Assembly: GCA_013339895.1 (NCBI GenBank)
Contig: JABACO010000018.1
Span: forward strand, 3,391,911 to 3,455,910
DNA length: 64,000 bases
Direction: 5' to 3'
DNA from: Ephydatia muelleri
Taxonomy: Eukaryota; Porifera; Demospongiae; Spongillida; Spongillidae
The notes under the pieces were generated by a model. That model was not told where the DNA came from and made no database searches. It saw nothing but the letters and a program-made list of their open reading frames with translations. Below are positions 46,870-58,600 of the stretch, one piece after another. The translations under genes were made by a program, and so were the position numbers. The number at the start of each line of letters is the position of its first letter. The stretch's first letter is position 1.

Positions 46870-48480
46870 TAGTATCCAAACGACTGTGGCTCCTGGATAA
46901 TATCTGAACTGCAGTGCATACCAGTGAATGCTATTCTGTGTGTGCTACCAGAAGCAGGTACACGGGCTGCACACATTTATAAACTTGGCCTAATATATAT
47001 CATATATGGTCTTTACAACACCTCATCCTTTGAAGAAGCGATCGATTGAGCTTGCCTGTAGTGATGGTTCCGTTTATGATATATTCTGACGATACAAGTG
47101 GCAACAAATCAAAGGTGTGGAACAAATTTGATCCGTGGTGCTATCTACTAGCAGGACTTCCAAAGAAAGAAAATGCCAAGCTTGCGGTGAACATAAACAT
47201 TTCTTCTGTATTCCAAACAAAGTATCCGTACTGGAGTTAGCAGTTGCACCTGTGCAAGAATTTAAACTACTGGAAGATGGAATTGGCTAGGATGCTGCAA
47301 TGCATTGTGATGTTCTAACTGTCAGCCGTGTTCTATGTTTCCAGTGTGACAATCCCAGAGCTGCACTAATACGTAGTCACCTTGCTCAAATATACACAAA
47401 TTATGTCGAATTTGCAATGTAAGTATATACTATTTTTAACAATTCATTATTTATTTTTATTCAAGGTTGATGTAACAGTTGGACTCCATGTTTATGGAGA
47501 AATACTAAGACAGAAACAGTGCAGCAGAGATCAGCAATCAGGGTTTCCAAAACCAAAGGGCAAAAAAAAAAAAATCAACTGAAGAAACATTTTGATGCTG
47601 AAAATCCCATTCTACATCTCTGTGTAGATGCAAACCAGTAAGCGTATGTAAAGGTATAGGTAATATAACGTTGAGCCCCTCCCTCTAACCTATAAGGAGT
47701 ACACCATTTGAGGCTTTGCATTGTTTGCTACTGCATGGGACTGTATAAGTACCTGTTCAGGCATAAAATGAAGAAGTACGCATATCTGCATTTTCCTTTT
47801 CTCGTATCGTTGCGCACTTTTCAAGGGACATGATGAGATACTACAAGTCTTTTGTTGGGCGAGTCTTAAGCTGCTGGCTCAACTTGCAGTTCATTTATTG
47901 TCACAGTTTATGGATGGTGGTGAAAATAAAGTGTGGCTTAAGCTATCAAAGGTCAGTCCAGGTAACACTTGTAACAGCTACATGTACAGGTATAACATTT
48001 GTCTACAGGTTTGTAGAATTGCATATTGACCCAGAGATGGTTGGTCCATACAAGTCACATTGTAGCTCCTGTGTTACTGCTATTCAAGTTCACTTTCCTA
48101 GTCTGAAATAGAAGTTGAAAGTCCACCTCCTGTTACACCTTTGTCAGAGTATGCTTCAATTTGGACCAACTTCAGCTTATAATACTTAACGGTGAGCACT
48201 AATTGTACACATGCATTATAATTACATTCTATTCAAACAAAGGTGTGAAAGCTCAATTCAATCGTTCTTTTCCAAAAAACATTCTCCCAGCAAAAATATC
48301 ACCACATGAAGAGAGTATCCGGAACATCTGTTCGGGCAATTCAGACAAGTATGTATTAAAAATGTATATCATGTTACTCTGTAAAGGTTTGATCCTGGAC
48401 TTGTGGAGCATTATCAATCAGAAGTTGTGTTGGAATTTCGGGGGAAAAACGTGAAATCAGAGTAGTCCATTAACCAACCG
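46870..48480 (+). pseudogene. KDZ-like (Kyakuja-Dileera-Zisupton) transposase relic
   Basis: In order on the + strand: PFMIYSDDTSGNKSKVWNKF and CYLLAGLP (47070-47160); a DALHCDVLTVS-like trace and QCDNPRAA (47340); VDVTVGLHVYGEI (47466); MMRYYKSFVG (47830); KVHLLLHL and LQFGPTSAYNT (48120-48180); RCESSIQSFFSKKHSPSKN (48242). These blocks recur in this order in invertebrate KDZ-type transposase proteins as I remember them. Many stops and shifts show that it is dead. The family name is a moderately confident recollection. Confidence 0.5.
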
Positions 48481-48796
48481 GGAACCCTGCGCAAGGTGTG
48501 TTATGTGACTGTACGGTGTGATATCAAATTATTTTTTAGCCTTGCTTTACTTAATACAGTTATCAACAACAGTCTTGGAACTTGGTGCCATTAAGATGAC
48601 CATCGTAGAACGTGGCACCATCCTTCTCAGCTAGGCTATTGCCAGCTGTACATTGTTTATGCCACCATCTCTTAAGTCATCTACTCGTGTAAGTTCTACT
48701 GCCATTTTATGGATCTGGTGGGCTCATCAACATTGGTGATTTTATTCTATACATATCAGCCGATAGTTCATCAGTAAGACTGTGTAACTAAGGGTG

Positions 48797-49052
48797 TTTT
48801 GTGTGTTGTGTATGTCTGTGTTGTGTGTCGTGTTGTGTGTGTGTGGTGTCTGTGTTGTGTGTGTATCTGTGTTGTGTGTGTCCCGTGTTGTGTGTGTCTG
48901 TGCTGTGTGTGCGTGGTGTGTGTGTGTTGTGTGTGCATCTGTGTTTTTGTGTTGTGTTTGTGTGTGTGTTTTGTGTGTGTCTGTGTTGTGTGTGTGTATT
49001 GTGTGTGTATTGTGTGTGTGTGCTATGTGTGTGAGTGCTATGTGTGTGTGAT
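48797..49052. repeat. TGTGTTGTGTGTGTC minisatellite
   Basis: A run of GTGTTGTGTGTGTCT-like units makes spurious cysteine/valine-rich and threonine/histidine-rich open frames on both strands. Confidence 0.9.
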
Positions 49053-50092
49053 ACTGTGTATTCCTCAAGGCTGTATACTTGATGAGTTTGACTGCCCATT
49101 GCTAACAATGGTGAACTTCTTCTGTGTCATTCCTTCATCTTCTGTCTGCGCAGCTGTGTCAGTGGTCCACAAGTGTACTAGGACCTGCTCATTTGTTGAG
49201 AAGACTGCATCAGCTGTGGTTGAAGGGTGTGATGCATCCATCAACAGACTTGTGTTTGTACATGATTGGACAAACATGTAACATGTATTGCTTGAATTAT
49301 AGCCAAGCATTATTAAATACTCGCCATTACGATTATTCATTATCACTCGTAGCTGATTTACATGTACACTGGATTCGCCCATGAAGTCTATCTGTCCATT
49401 CACGTGCGCTATTTCAGATCTGAAGCGACACTACCCCAAGTACCTGAATTGCTAATTGCCTATTCACAACCGTTACAAGCCGTAACGGTTGTGATTCGTT
49501 TTTCAAAAGTTGGCCGTGTACATGGCAGGCCACATAGTTTTGGAAGGCCACGATGTATATAAAGTACTTTTGAATTGGTGGGCGGGGATTCAGCAACAAC
49601 AGTACAGTTGAAATCGTGATACCTGAGCATAAAAATCTTTTTCAGTACTTCAATGTTTGGCATTAGTTTTTGGAAAAATGGTGAATGATATCACAGATCT
49701 GATTGCATATTTATGTTAATAAACTATATGGAACCATAGATAGTTTAGAGAGTTCTCTAAACTATCTATGATGGAACGTTCTATACGAAAATGGGTCTTG
49801 TGGATTTTATTTTAAAACATAAAATTGAAATCGATATATCTTCCGTAATATTAACGCTATCGGGTTCCTATTTTTAACACCACACCATTACTATATGTGA
49901 AAATCCATTTTGGTGTCTTACACATGCGGGGTACTGACGTTACAAGGTCCGATACCCCGTAGGGTTCAAAACGGCCACATCTTCAGGTAGGAGTGTCCAA
50001 ATGGGTACCCGTGTAGATCGAAGGGTTCAACCGCAATTGACTGTTCTTTAATTTTTGCTTTTATGGAGATACATGTGTGCAAAGTAATTGCA

Positions 50093-50519
50093 TATTTCCC
50101 GGGCGTTACGCGCCATTAACGTGGCTACGAGGATCCTCGTAATGGGCTATTCCATTATTTAACCGTACACCCCTACAGATGACAATAATTGCAAACGTAT
50201 ACCCCCGGGACAATTTATAAAAACACCCCTGGACAAGCTTGTATTATACCTCCACCCCCCCAGGGACAGACTTGTAAATGCCCCCTGGACGAGCTTCTGT
50301 TTGGCCCCACCCCCCTGGACAATCTTCTATGTTGTTCCACTCCCCCCTGGACAAGCTTCTATTATGCCTTCTAACCCCCCAGGACAGGGATTTAAATGAC
50401 AACCCCCCGGGACATATTCCCTATACCCCCCTGGACACCATTTATTGTCATCTGTAGGGGTATATAATTAAATAATGGAATAGCCCAATACGTTAATGGC
50501 GCGTAACGCCCGGGAAATA
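50093..50519. repeat. Short palindrome split by MITE copy 1
   Basis: ATTTCCCGGGCGTTACGCGC at the left is complementary to the sequence ending at 50519. The loop holds another palindrome, ACGAGGATCCTCGT, beside which the MITE inserted. Confidence 0.8.
50144..50486 (+). mobile_element. 343-bp MITE of CCCCTGGACAAGCTT repeats, copy 1
   Basis: The termini are GGGCTATTCCATTATTTAA and its complement; AAT flanks both ends. The interior has about eight units of roughly 30-36 bp, each with a CCCC(C)TGGACAAGCTT-like core. It has inserted at the centre of a small palindrome (50093-50519). Confidence 0.88.
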
Positions 50520-50869
50520 GGGATTGACCTGAATCTTGCTATTTATACTATGTCAATGGTTCTACCGATCGTTCGAGTCGAAATTTCAACGCGGTAAACC
50601 GCTACAGCTTTGTCTCCAAATACGTGTTGTTTAGAGGTTATAAATGTTTTTAGATAATTTTACCAACAAGAATTCTTAATGGGCGTGACATTTACCTGTT
50701 ATAGATGGGTAAGAGGTGTATGCACTAGACTAGTAGCTACCTTTTTGCTAAAACATTCATCCAAACCTGTAGGCATTGATTGTCTTCCATTGTCAAATGA
50801 AAACGTTTAAATTATTAACTTTATTAGTGAGTTTGTTCTGAAGTTCAATAGTTATACGGACGGGAGACG

Positions 50870-52165
50870 GTTCTTTTCAGAGCCAAACTCAGAGCCCTTC
50901 GTCAAGTCAAACAACACGAAGAAGTAGTGTTGCCGCGTCCGTAGTTTGGGACGCTTTGAAGCGAAAGAGACAGAGGCGGATCCAGGGGGGGGCTGAGGGG
51001 GCTATAGCCCCCCCCCCCCCCCTTTCCTTTAGAACACGCCCCTTTTTATTTTGTACCACGCCCCTTCAGGCTCCCGAAGTGCCTCGATCTTCGTACATGT
51101 ACTACTTGTGAAAACGAGTCAACGCGTGACGTACGAAAAGAAGTCCCAATTAATGACGATGAGATATTCATAGCTGAACCACAACCCGCGCCACAAAGCG
51201 GTGGACCCAATCAGCCTTTGCCAGACTAGCGCGAATCGCTGTCAAGATCAATGAGAATGTTAAGTATCTTGAAGACACAGACCTGCTAAAATTTAGGTGT
51301 GATGTTAGGGACACTGATCATGAGCGTTCATAGACGGCCGGAGGGGGCGCCCAGGGGGCCTTAGCCCCCCCACACTCCCCCCTCCCCAGGCTATGGCGCC
51401 TCCTTCCCCCCACCTCCAATCCCTAATCCACAACATGCAAAGCATAATTTAGCTTCTAGCGCTCGCTCGCATGCATTATCAGAGTCAAACGGTTACGCGC
51501 GCATCAGAAGTATCGTAGCCACACCCCTTTTGGGCGCCCCTCTTGTGTTTGCCCCTCCCCTCGATAGATGCTGGGGCCGTTTAAGCGAATGGACTAAAAT
51601 TGCAACTTACCGTTTAAGGTGTGAAAAAAAGTATCGAAACCAGGAATTCAATGCTCAAAAATTTTTCCGGGAGCAGAGCCCCCGGACCCCCCTTCTAGCC
51701 CCCCCCCCTTTTGATATTCCTGGATCCGCCCTTGAGAGAGCTCAGAGGGTCAGAGGGATCTCCTAAAGCTGCTATAGTTTGAGTCGATTGTGCTGCCGAA
51801 GCAAGATTCCCATAAGAAACCGCAGGACCTCATCCGAACATTTTGCTGACCATATTCTGGGCATTCGTAGGAGATTTTCCTTCCACCACCATGTAATACA
51901 ATCGCAAAGCTAGCGTCCAGGCTTCGATATCTGAAATGTTCGGCATGTACTCCGATAGTGACTCGATTTCATTGGCAGCACGAGGTCCTGCGATTTCTTA
52001 TGGGAATCTTGCTTCGGCAGCACAATCGATTCAAACTAGCTGCTTTAGGAGATCCCCTCTGAGCTCCCTTTCACTTCAAAGCTTCCCAAACTACTGACGC
52101 GGCAACACTACTTCGTGTTGCTCGACTTGACGAAGGGCTCTGAGTTTGGCTCTGAAAAGACAGGG
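50870..52165. mobile_element. Foldback element split by an inserted hAT-type element
   Basis: 50876-50970 (CTTTTCAGAGCCAAACTCAG...) together with 51735-51850 pair with 51975-52165 in inverse complement once 50971-51739 is set aside. The arms are about 200 bp. It is non-coding. Confidence 0.78.
50971..51734. mobile_element. CAGAGGCGGATCCAGG element, 5-bp duplication
   Basis: The left end is CAGAGGCGGATCCAGGGGGG and the right end CCTGGATCCGCCCTTG, imperfect inverted repeats of about 16 bp. AGAGA flanks both ends (50966-50970, 51735-51739). G/C runs lie just inside both ends (GCTATAGCCCCCC motif). The interior is non-coding as far as I can see. It is hAT-like by its CA(R)GG termini. Confidence 0.75.
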
Positions 52166-52505
52166 ACGTAGGAATAGGTCCGGCAAGTCCGGCTTTCGCC
52201 GGACCACTTTTCCCCAGCACTTTTTTAAATCTGCGTCTTTTCGCAGTTGCGGATTGATTACAACTCCGCTATTCACGTAACAGTGATGTAATCCATCTGT
52301 TCGCAGCGCTGCGAATGTTTGGGTCTGGGAACAAGGCTTACTATCCCGTTGTAATAATAACCGTTGATTCCTCAGTGGTTCCTATCTACTGCGCCGATTC
52401 TGACATTACCATTGGCTCGGACCCGATAATCATATGGCAACTTGTTCTACAAGCTATTCTGAGGGTTCACCTTCTCAAAGTGAAACTCGTGTACATGTAT
52501 CCAAT

Positions 52506-52848
52506 GGGCTATTCCATTATTTAACCGTACACCCCTACAGATGACAATAATTGCAAACGTATACCCCCGGGACAATTTATAAAAACACCCCTGGACAAGC
52601 TTGTATTATACCTCTACCCCCCAGGGACAGACTTGTAAATGCCCCCTGGACGAGCTTCTGTTTTGCCCCACCCCCCTGGACAATCTTCTATGTTGTTCCA
52701 CTCCCCCCTGGACAAGCTTCTATTATGCCTTCTAACCCCCCAGGACAGGGATTTAAATGACAACCCCCCGGGGACATATTCCCTATACCCCCCTGGACAC
52801 CATTTATTGTCATCTGTAGGGGTATATAATTAAATAATGGAATAGCCC
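52506..52848 (+). mobile_element. 343-bp MITE of CCCCTGGACAAGCTT repeats, copy 2
   Basis: It is the same length as copy 1 and almost identical, in the same orientation. AAT flanks both ends (52503-52505, 52849-52851). Confidence 0.9.
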
Positions 52849-52879
52849 AATCGACCTCACCAGCCAGCATTGGGTTTCA

Positions 52880-55496
52880 AGTTCCCGAAGCGTTCATTTG
52901 GCGTTTAAAAGGTAGAACAGAGAAGCTTCAAGCCACAATGGTTTGCAAAGTGGCCTTTTCTACACTACGATGAGGCAAAGGACGCAGTATTCTGCCATAC
53001 ATGTATTGAGGCCTGCAAGCTTAAACGTGTTACTGCAAAACAACCAGAGCCAGTGTGTAAGTACATGCATCCAGTACTTTTTTGCATGCACATGTATGCA
53101 ATATACATGTTGTATAGCATTCAATTAGACTTTTAAACAATGGGCTATTCCATTATTTAATCATACACCCCTACAGATGACAATAAATGGTGTCCAGGGG
53201 GGTATAGGGAATATGTCACGGGGGGTGGTCATTTAAATCCCTGTCCCGGGGGGTTAGAATGCATAATAAAAGCTTGTCCAGAGAGGAGTGGAACAACATA
53301 GAAGATTGTCCAGGGGGGTGGGGCAAAACAGAAGCTCGTCCAGGGGGCATTTACAAGTCTGTCCCTGGGGGGTAAAGGTATAATACAAGCTTGTCCAGTC
53401 CAGGGGTGTTTTTATAAATTGTCCCGGGGGTATAAGTTTGCAATTATTTTCATCTGTAGGGGTGTACGGTTAAATAATGGAATAGCCCAATAGATGCATG
53501 TAATTTTTTATTTTACATGCCATGTTTTGATTTTTGGCCCATTCTTTTTGAAGTACTTGTAACTTTTGTGCTTTTCATCATTGTGGCAGGTGGTTGTTGG
53601 CTTCTCTAATTGGAAAGATGCTACTATCGTTCAGGAACTATGAATCAAGCTCTTTCCACAAAGAAGCAGTAATGGTGATGGTAACTCTTCCTTCTACAAC
53701 CCCAGATGTTGGAGAGCTTTTGTCAAAGCAACATGCTACAGAAAAACAGAACAATCGGCACTGTTTGTTTGAAATCATACAATGCATTCGGTTTCTGTGT
53801 AGACAAGGATTGGCCCTCAGAGGTGATGATGATGATCAAGACGGAAATCTTAAGCAACTCATACATATGAAAGCTTACAGTGATACCATGCTCAAAAACT
53901 GGCTTGTTAAAAAGGACAATGTTTACACCAGTCCAGAAATACCAAATGAAATTATCCAAACAATGAGTCTCCAAGTGCTAAGAGAAATCATAGCTGAGCT
54001 CCAGTCTTCTCCTTTTCTGACCATTATGATAGATGAAACTACTGATTCTTCCAACATGGAGCAGGTTACACTTGTCATAAGACATGTCACTGAAGAACTG
54101 CAAGTGCATGAAGAGTTTTTTGGCTTTTATGCTGTGGATTCCACTGATGCTACAACTTTGGTATCTGTGGTCAAGGATGCGATGGTACAAATGAATCTTC
54201 CAATGTCAAAACTACGTGGACAATGCTATGATGGGGCAAGTGTGATGAGTGGGATAAGGAGTGGCGTTGCCAAACAAATAGCAGACATTGAACCAAGAGC
54301 AATTTTCACTCATTGTTACGATCATGCATTAAATCTTGCTGTTGCTGGTTATGAGAAATGCTTTAGAAACAACATATGAAATCATAAAACTTATAAAATA
54401 TTCCCCAAAAAGAGAAGCAATTCTCAAAAAGATTAAAACAAACTTGCTTGATGCTCCAACTGTTGGAATCAGAACACTATGTCCTACCAGATAGACTGTA
54501 AGAGCAGATGCACTTGGTAGTATAATTAGCAACTATGAAGTTTTGCAATTGACATGGGAAGAGTCAGTTGATGTAAGCAATGATACTGAAGTAAAAGCAA
54601 GAATTCATGGGGTATCAGCTCAGATGAAAACCTTCGATTACTTGTATGGAGTCAATTTAGGTGAGATGGTCTTAAAGCACTCAGATAATCTTAGTTGCAC
54701 TCTGCAACACAAATCCATGTCTGCTATGGAAGGACATGAAATTGCTGTTATGACTATTGCTACGTTAAAATCACTTCGCAATGATACATCTTTTGATCTT
54801 TTGTGGAATAAGGTTAACCTTATGGCATCCAAACTAAATGTCGATGAACCTCAGCTTCCTAGAATCAGGAAAAAAAAACCCAAGAGGTTTGATGATGGTA
54901 AGTCTGATGGTGATTTTCATGCAGACCCAAAAGCCTTATACAGGCAGGGTTATTATGAAGTAATAGATTTTATCATTGCCACCATACAAGAACGTTTTGA
55001 TCAACCCGGATACAAAAAATACCAGCAATTGGAAGCTCTCTTGATAAAAGCAATGAAGCAAGAGAAGTTGGAAGATGATCTAAATCCTTGTATGGTGATG
55101 ATTTTAACAATGGTCTACTTGAGGCACAACTTATCACATTTTGATTGCATTTTCAGCAGGTTCTTAAGGAGAAAAATGAGCCATTGAAAAATGATATGAG
55201 TATCTTTGATGTCAAGGATTACTTCACCTCTCTCTCTGAGGGTCAACAAAGTCTGTTGTCTGAAGTGAAAAAAGTACTTCAACTTGTTTTAGTAATGCCT
55301 GCAACAAATGCAACATCAGAAAGATCGTTCAGTGCTCTTAGGCGGGTTAAAACATATCTCAGGACCAAAATGTCTCAGAAACGGCTTAATCATCAATGTT
55401 CACAAAGAAAGAACAGACACACTTGACCTTAAGGATACACTTAATAGCTTTGTGAAGGGTTCACAACATTGGGCAGGGTTGTTTTCTCTGTTTTAA
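52880..55496 (+). pseudogene. hAT transposase, TTF zinc finger plus DUF4371-type core (ZMYM1-like)
   Basis: The first exon (about 52865-53055) carries a TTF-type finger (RSFKPQWFAKWPFLHYDEAK, then CHTCIEACK). The intron contains a MITE. The main exon begins near 53592 with GFSNWKDAT, then FHKEAV, RGDDDDQDGN, the catalytic block FLTIMIDETTDSSNMEQVTL, RGQCYDGASVMSG, HCYDHALNLAV, a RTLCPT-R trace, and ends with the hAT dimerisation block ATNATSERSFSALRRVKTYL. Frameshifts near 53630, 54360, 55140 and 55400 and an in-frame stop near 54494 (where the family has Trp) make it a pseudogene, though most of the protein is recognisable. Confidence 0.82.
53142..53488 (-). mobile_element. 347-bp MITE of CCCCTGGACAAGCTT repeats, copy 3 (inverted)
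   Basis: It has the opposite orientation to copies 1 and 2, with a few differences including a duplicated GTCCA. AAT flanks both ends. It lies in the intron of the ZMYM-type hAT gene. Confidence 0.9.
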
Positions 55497-56472
55497 TTTG
55501 TAAGTTTGCTACAACAGAAAGAGCCGTCTCCGTATTGAACTTTAGCCATATAGCAAACAAACTCATTAATAAAGTTAATAATTTAAACGTTATTCATTTG
55601 AAAATGGACGACAATCAATGCCTACAGGTTTGGATGAATGTTTTAGCAAAAAGGTAAGCTACTATACTGGTGTTTTGGTTTTTTCTAGTGCATACAACTC
55701 TTACCTATCTATAACAGGCAAATGTGACGCCCATTAAATATTCCTGTTAATAAAATTATCTAAAAACCTTTACAACCTCTAAACAACACGTATTTGAAGA
55801 CAAAACTGTAACGGTTTACCGTGTTGAAATTTCGACTCAAACGATCGATAGAGCCATTTACATAGTATATATGTAGCAAGATTCAGGTCAATCCGTCACG
55901 TAATGGTGGAGAAACAATCAAAAACGTGCTCATTGAACAGGCTGCACAAACGAAAATGTTGCAAAGTCTCGTGACAACTTCACACTTTCGATACATATAG
56001 TTTATCAACATAAATATGCAATCAGATTTGTGATATAATTCACCATTTTTCCAAAAACTAATGCCAAGCATTGAAGTACTGAAAATAATTTTATGCTCAG
56101 GTATATCAAAGTAATAAATAAAACAACAGTACCCAGCTACCTTGTGTACAGACAACAACAAAGATAGCAGTCTTGTATTTAGTATTGAACTGCAGCTTCC
56201 AAAAGGCATCGCAGCTTCAGGGTGAACTGTATCTTCAGTCATCCTGCCAAGTAATTTTGAATAGTGATCGAATCGTTATAATTACCAGAGATGATATATA
56301 TTATCTCTGTTTAACTTGTTACCTTCCGTTGGCAGTTGTAGTCTCGTACTCAGACCTAAGGTTACGCGAATTATATGTGTAGTAGGAATTAGTGACACAT
56401 ACCGTCATAAATAACTAATAAACCTAATTAACAGAAGACTGTTGCATGTCACCATGGCATATCACCATGGTG

Positions 56473-57166
56473 CAAGGGCGTAGACAGGGGGGGGGGGGGG
56501 GGGGGGGGCAAGGGGGGCAATAGCCCCCCCAGTTTTATCCTTTTGATGAATACAATTACAATAATTGTATGAAATCATTTCGATTGTATGATTTTATTTT
56601 GTTCGGCAAAAGCATCATCTTTGTTTCCATGCAATACCAGACCTCGCTTGTCTGCCATCATACAATAGTAACACAGTACTGTGTCACTTTCTTCTTGATA
56701 ATGCAACCGTTGGTACTTTCTGTACCAAGATGAACAAAAGGAACGTGTTTGCTTGCCATAGTGCGTTTAGGAAAAGGGGCCAAAATTACAAAAAAGTAAT
56801 GATATCGATTGTGCAGACTCCAAAGGTGTGATTTAAGATTGCAAGGGACGTTGAAAAATCTATCAATGAAGTTGTACTAGTACCTGAGTTAGCGGCACTA
56901 CTGCAATCGTTTGCCTGCCTAGTTGCATTCGCGGGTTAAACTGATTGCTATACATGTAGTGTTCAGAACACTACATGTATCAGTTGGCGGCAGCTTGCTA
57001 GTGCTGGGCGCATCGTAACCTACAGACAATGAATTCTCACTCTGAGTCTCGGCCTCGAGCGGTTGGAAAGCCATGACATTTTTTTACGTGTGTACACGTG
57101 ACATAACCATGAAAACTAATTAGTGTGTTTAGCCCCCCCAATCATAAATAGCTGTCTACGCCCTTG
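56473..57166. mobile_element. CAAGGGCGTAGACAG element, 5-bp duplication
   Basis: The left end is CAAGGGCGTAGACAGGGG and the right end CTGTCTACGCCCTTG; TGGTG flanks both ends (56468-56472, 57167-57171). A long G run and AATAGCCCCCC lie just inside the left end and AGCCCCCC inside the right. It is inserted within a short palindrome (GTTGCATGTCACC and its complement). There is no coding capacity that I can support. Confidence 0.78.
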
Positions 57167-57198
57167 TGGTGACATGCGACAGTCACATGGGCTACTTG

Positions 57199-57600
57199 CC
57201 AGTGGCGGTGGAAGCAATTCAGCATTGGTCCGGCTTGGGCGTGGCCATAAATTTTTTTCTATATCGATAGCTGCCATACTTCGTAGTGTAATATTGTGCA
57301 ATTGTGACGCAAAAAGTTACAAATTTACATTAAGAAAACACAATTAAAATTTACCGAAAACATGCATTCTATGTTCACTTCCACAAACAAACACATTCGC
57401 TATTGAAGATAAATCAACATCATCCAACTGCTCTTTGTAGATGTTTAGTATCATAAGATAATTCAGTCTTGGTTGCAGCATTGTACTCCGCAAATAACTT
57501 TTAATCCGTCTCATAGTAGAAAATAATTGGGTAACAGGCGGGTGGAACTTCTCGGGAATGCCCTTGCTAGCCATTTGTTAATCTCACGCACGTGTAGAAA
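57199..57600 (-). pseudogene. hAT transposase C-terminal relic
   Basis: The minus strand at 57574-57344 encodes FSTMRRIKSYLRSTMLQPRL, NYLMILNIYKEQLDDVDLSS and SEHRMHVFGKF, the typical end of a ZMYM1-like hAT transposase. A CAGTGGCGGTGGAAGCA sequence at 57200 may be its terminal repeat. The rest of the element is missing. Confidence 0.65.
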
Positions 57601-58600
57601 GTATTAAAGTTATTTATGTGAGATAAATACAGCGAGCGACCTTTATGTGGTTTTACATTGTACATAAACAGCAACCTCCTTAGGATTTAAGAAACTAATA
57701 TTTTTTTAAGCTCAGTATTAAGATTGTTGTGTGCGTACACACACACGTATGCACGCACACACACATACACACAGGGGCAGTGTATTTACTTCTTATGGGA
57801 GCAACTCCATAATATCTTTTGTTGTGTGCAAAAAGCACGAACTTATACATGTCAAGGCTCAAGCTATCCTCTTTTGAAATGACAAAGGTCATAGAAAAAT
57901 TAATTATTCAGCAAGTCATTATTATTTAAACGAGACATCATAGAGTATACATGTGTATTGCAATTTTGCTTATATCATATGGGAGAATATTATATGAGAG
58001 TGGGATGTCAATATGAGAGGGTGAGGTATTTAGGGTGGTACAATTTCATGTGGAATGACCCTGTTGCATGTGCCTCCATAATATATTTTATGTGTTAAAA
58101 TATTATTGAACAAACGAAACATGGGAGGAAATCGGTGTTGATGGGATGTATGAAAAATCTTTGAATGATGCAGAATATTGTATGTATTTCATGTTTTTAA
58201 AAGTATTTTTCATGTAGGATAAAAAAATATTAATTGGCAGTTTGTCTGCAAAGATAATATAGTTATTGATTTCTTTACAGTAGGTCGTGTGTATTGTATT
58301 TAATTGTAATGTTATCTGAACAATAAATGTAGTAATAATCATATGCGTGATTATTGAATGGTAATTATGCAGAACAAATATGACACACAAGCAGTTCGTA
58401 CCCAGACCCAAAGTTACACAGCCATGGGTGGATTACATCACCACTACGCGTAATAGGATCAAATTTGGGGAACCAATCAGTATGCATATCTTTGTTATAA
58501 TTAATTAGGAATTCGTGCCGGTGTGACATGCGATAGTCTAGTTCTAAAGCCAATGGGCCGACTAGCCAACTTCTACGGTAGAATTTAATTAACAAGCTCA
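57601..58600. other. AT-rich sequence without a gene; one solo element end
   Basis: 58033-58061 (ending CATGTGGAATGACCC) is a single terminus of the GGGTCATTCC family with no partner in view. A CA-rich tract lies near 57730-57775. Nothing else is recognised. Confidence 0.5.

Larger units (their letters stand above)
49640..56110 (+). mobile_element. ZMYM-type hAT transposon with long inverted arms, invaded by smaller elements
   Basis: 49640-49720 is complementary to about 56030-56110, 50515-50720 to 55695-55890, and 50740-50870 to 55515-55675. The two sides therefore form one long interrupted inverted repeat. The left arm has been split by sequence at 49790-50515, including one 343-bp MITE. 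Between the arms lies a ZMYM1-like hAT transposase gene (52880-55496), a palindromic element (50870-52165) and two more MITE copies. Long arms are unusual for hAT, so the arms may belong to a foldback element that captured or was invaded by the hAT. Confidence 0.55.

Noticed and set aside
48742-49281. Long repeat-rich open frames on both strands
   Set aside because: They are artefacts of the TGTGTTG minisatellite.
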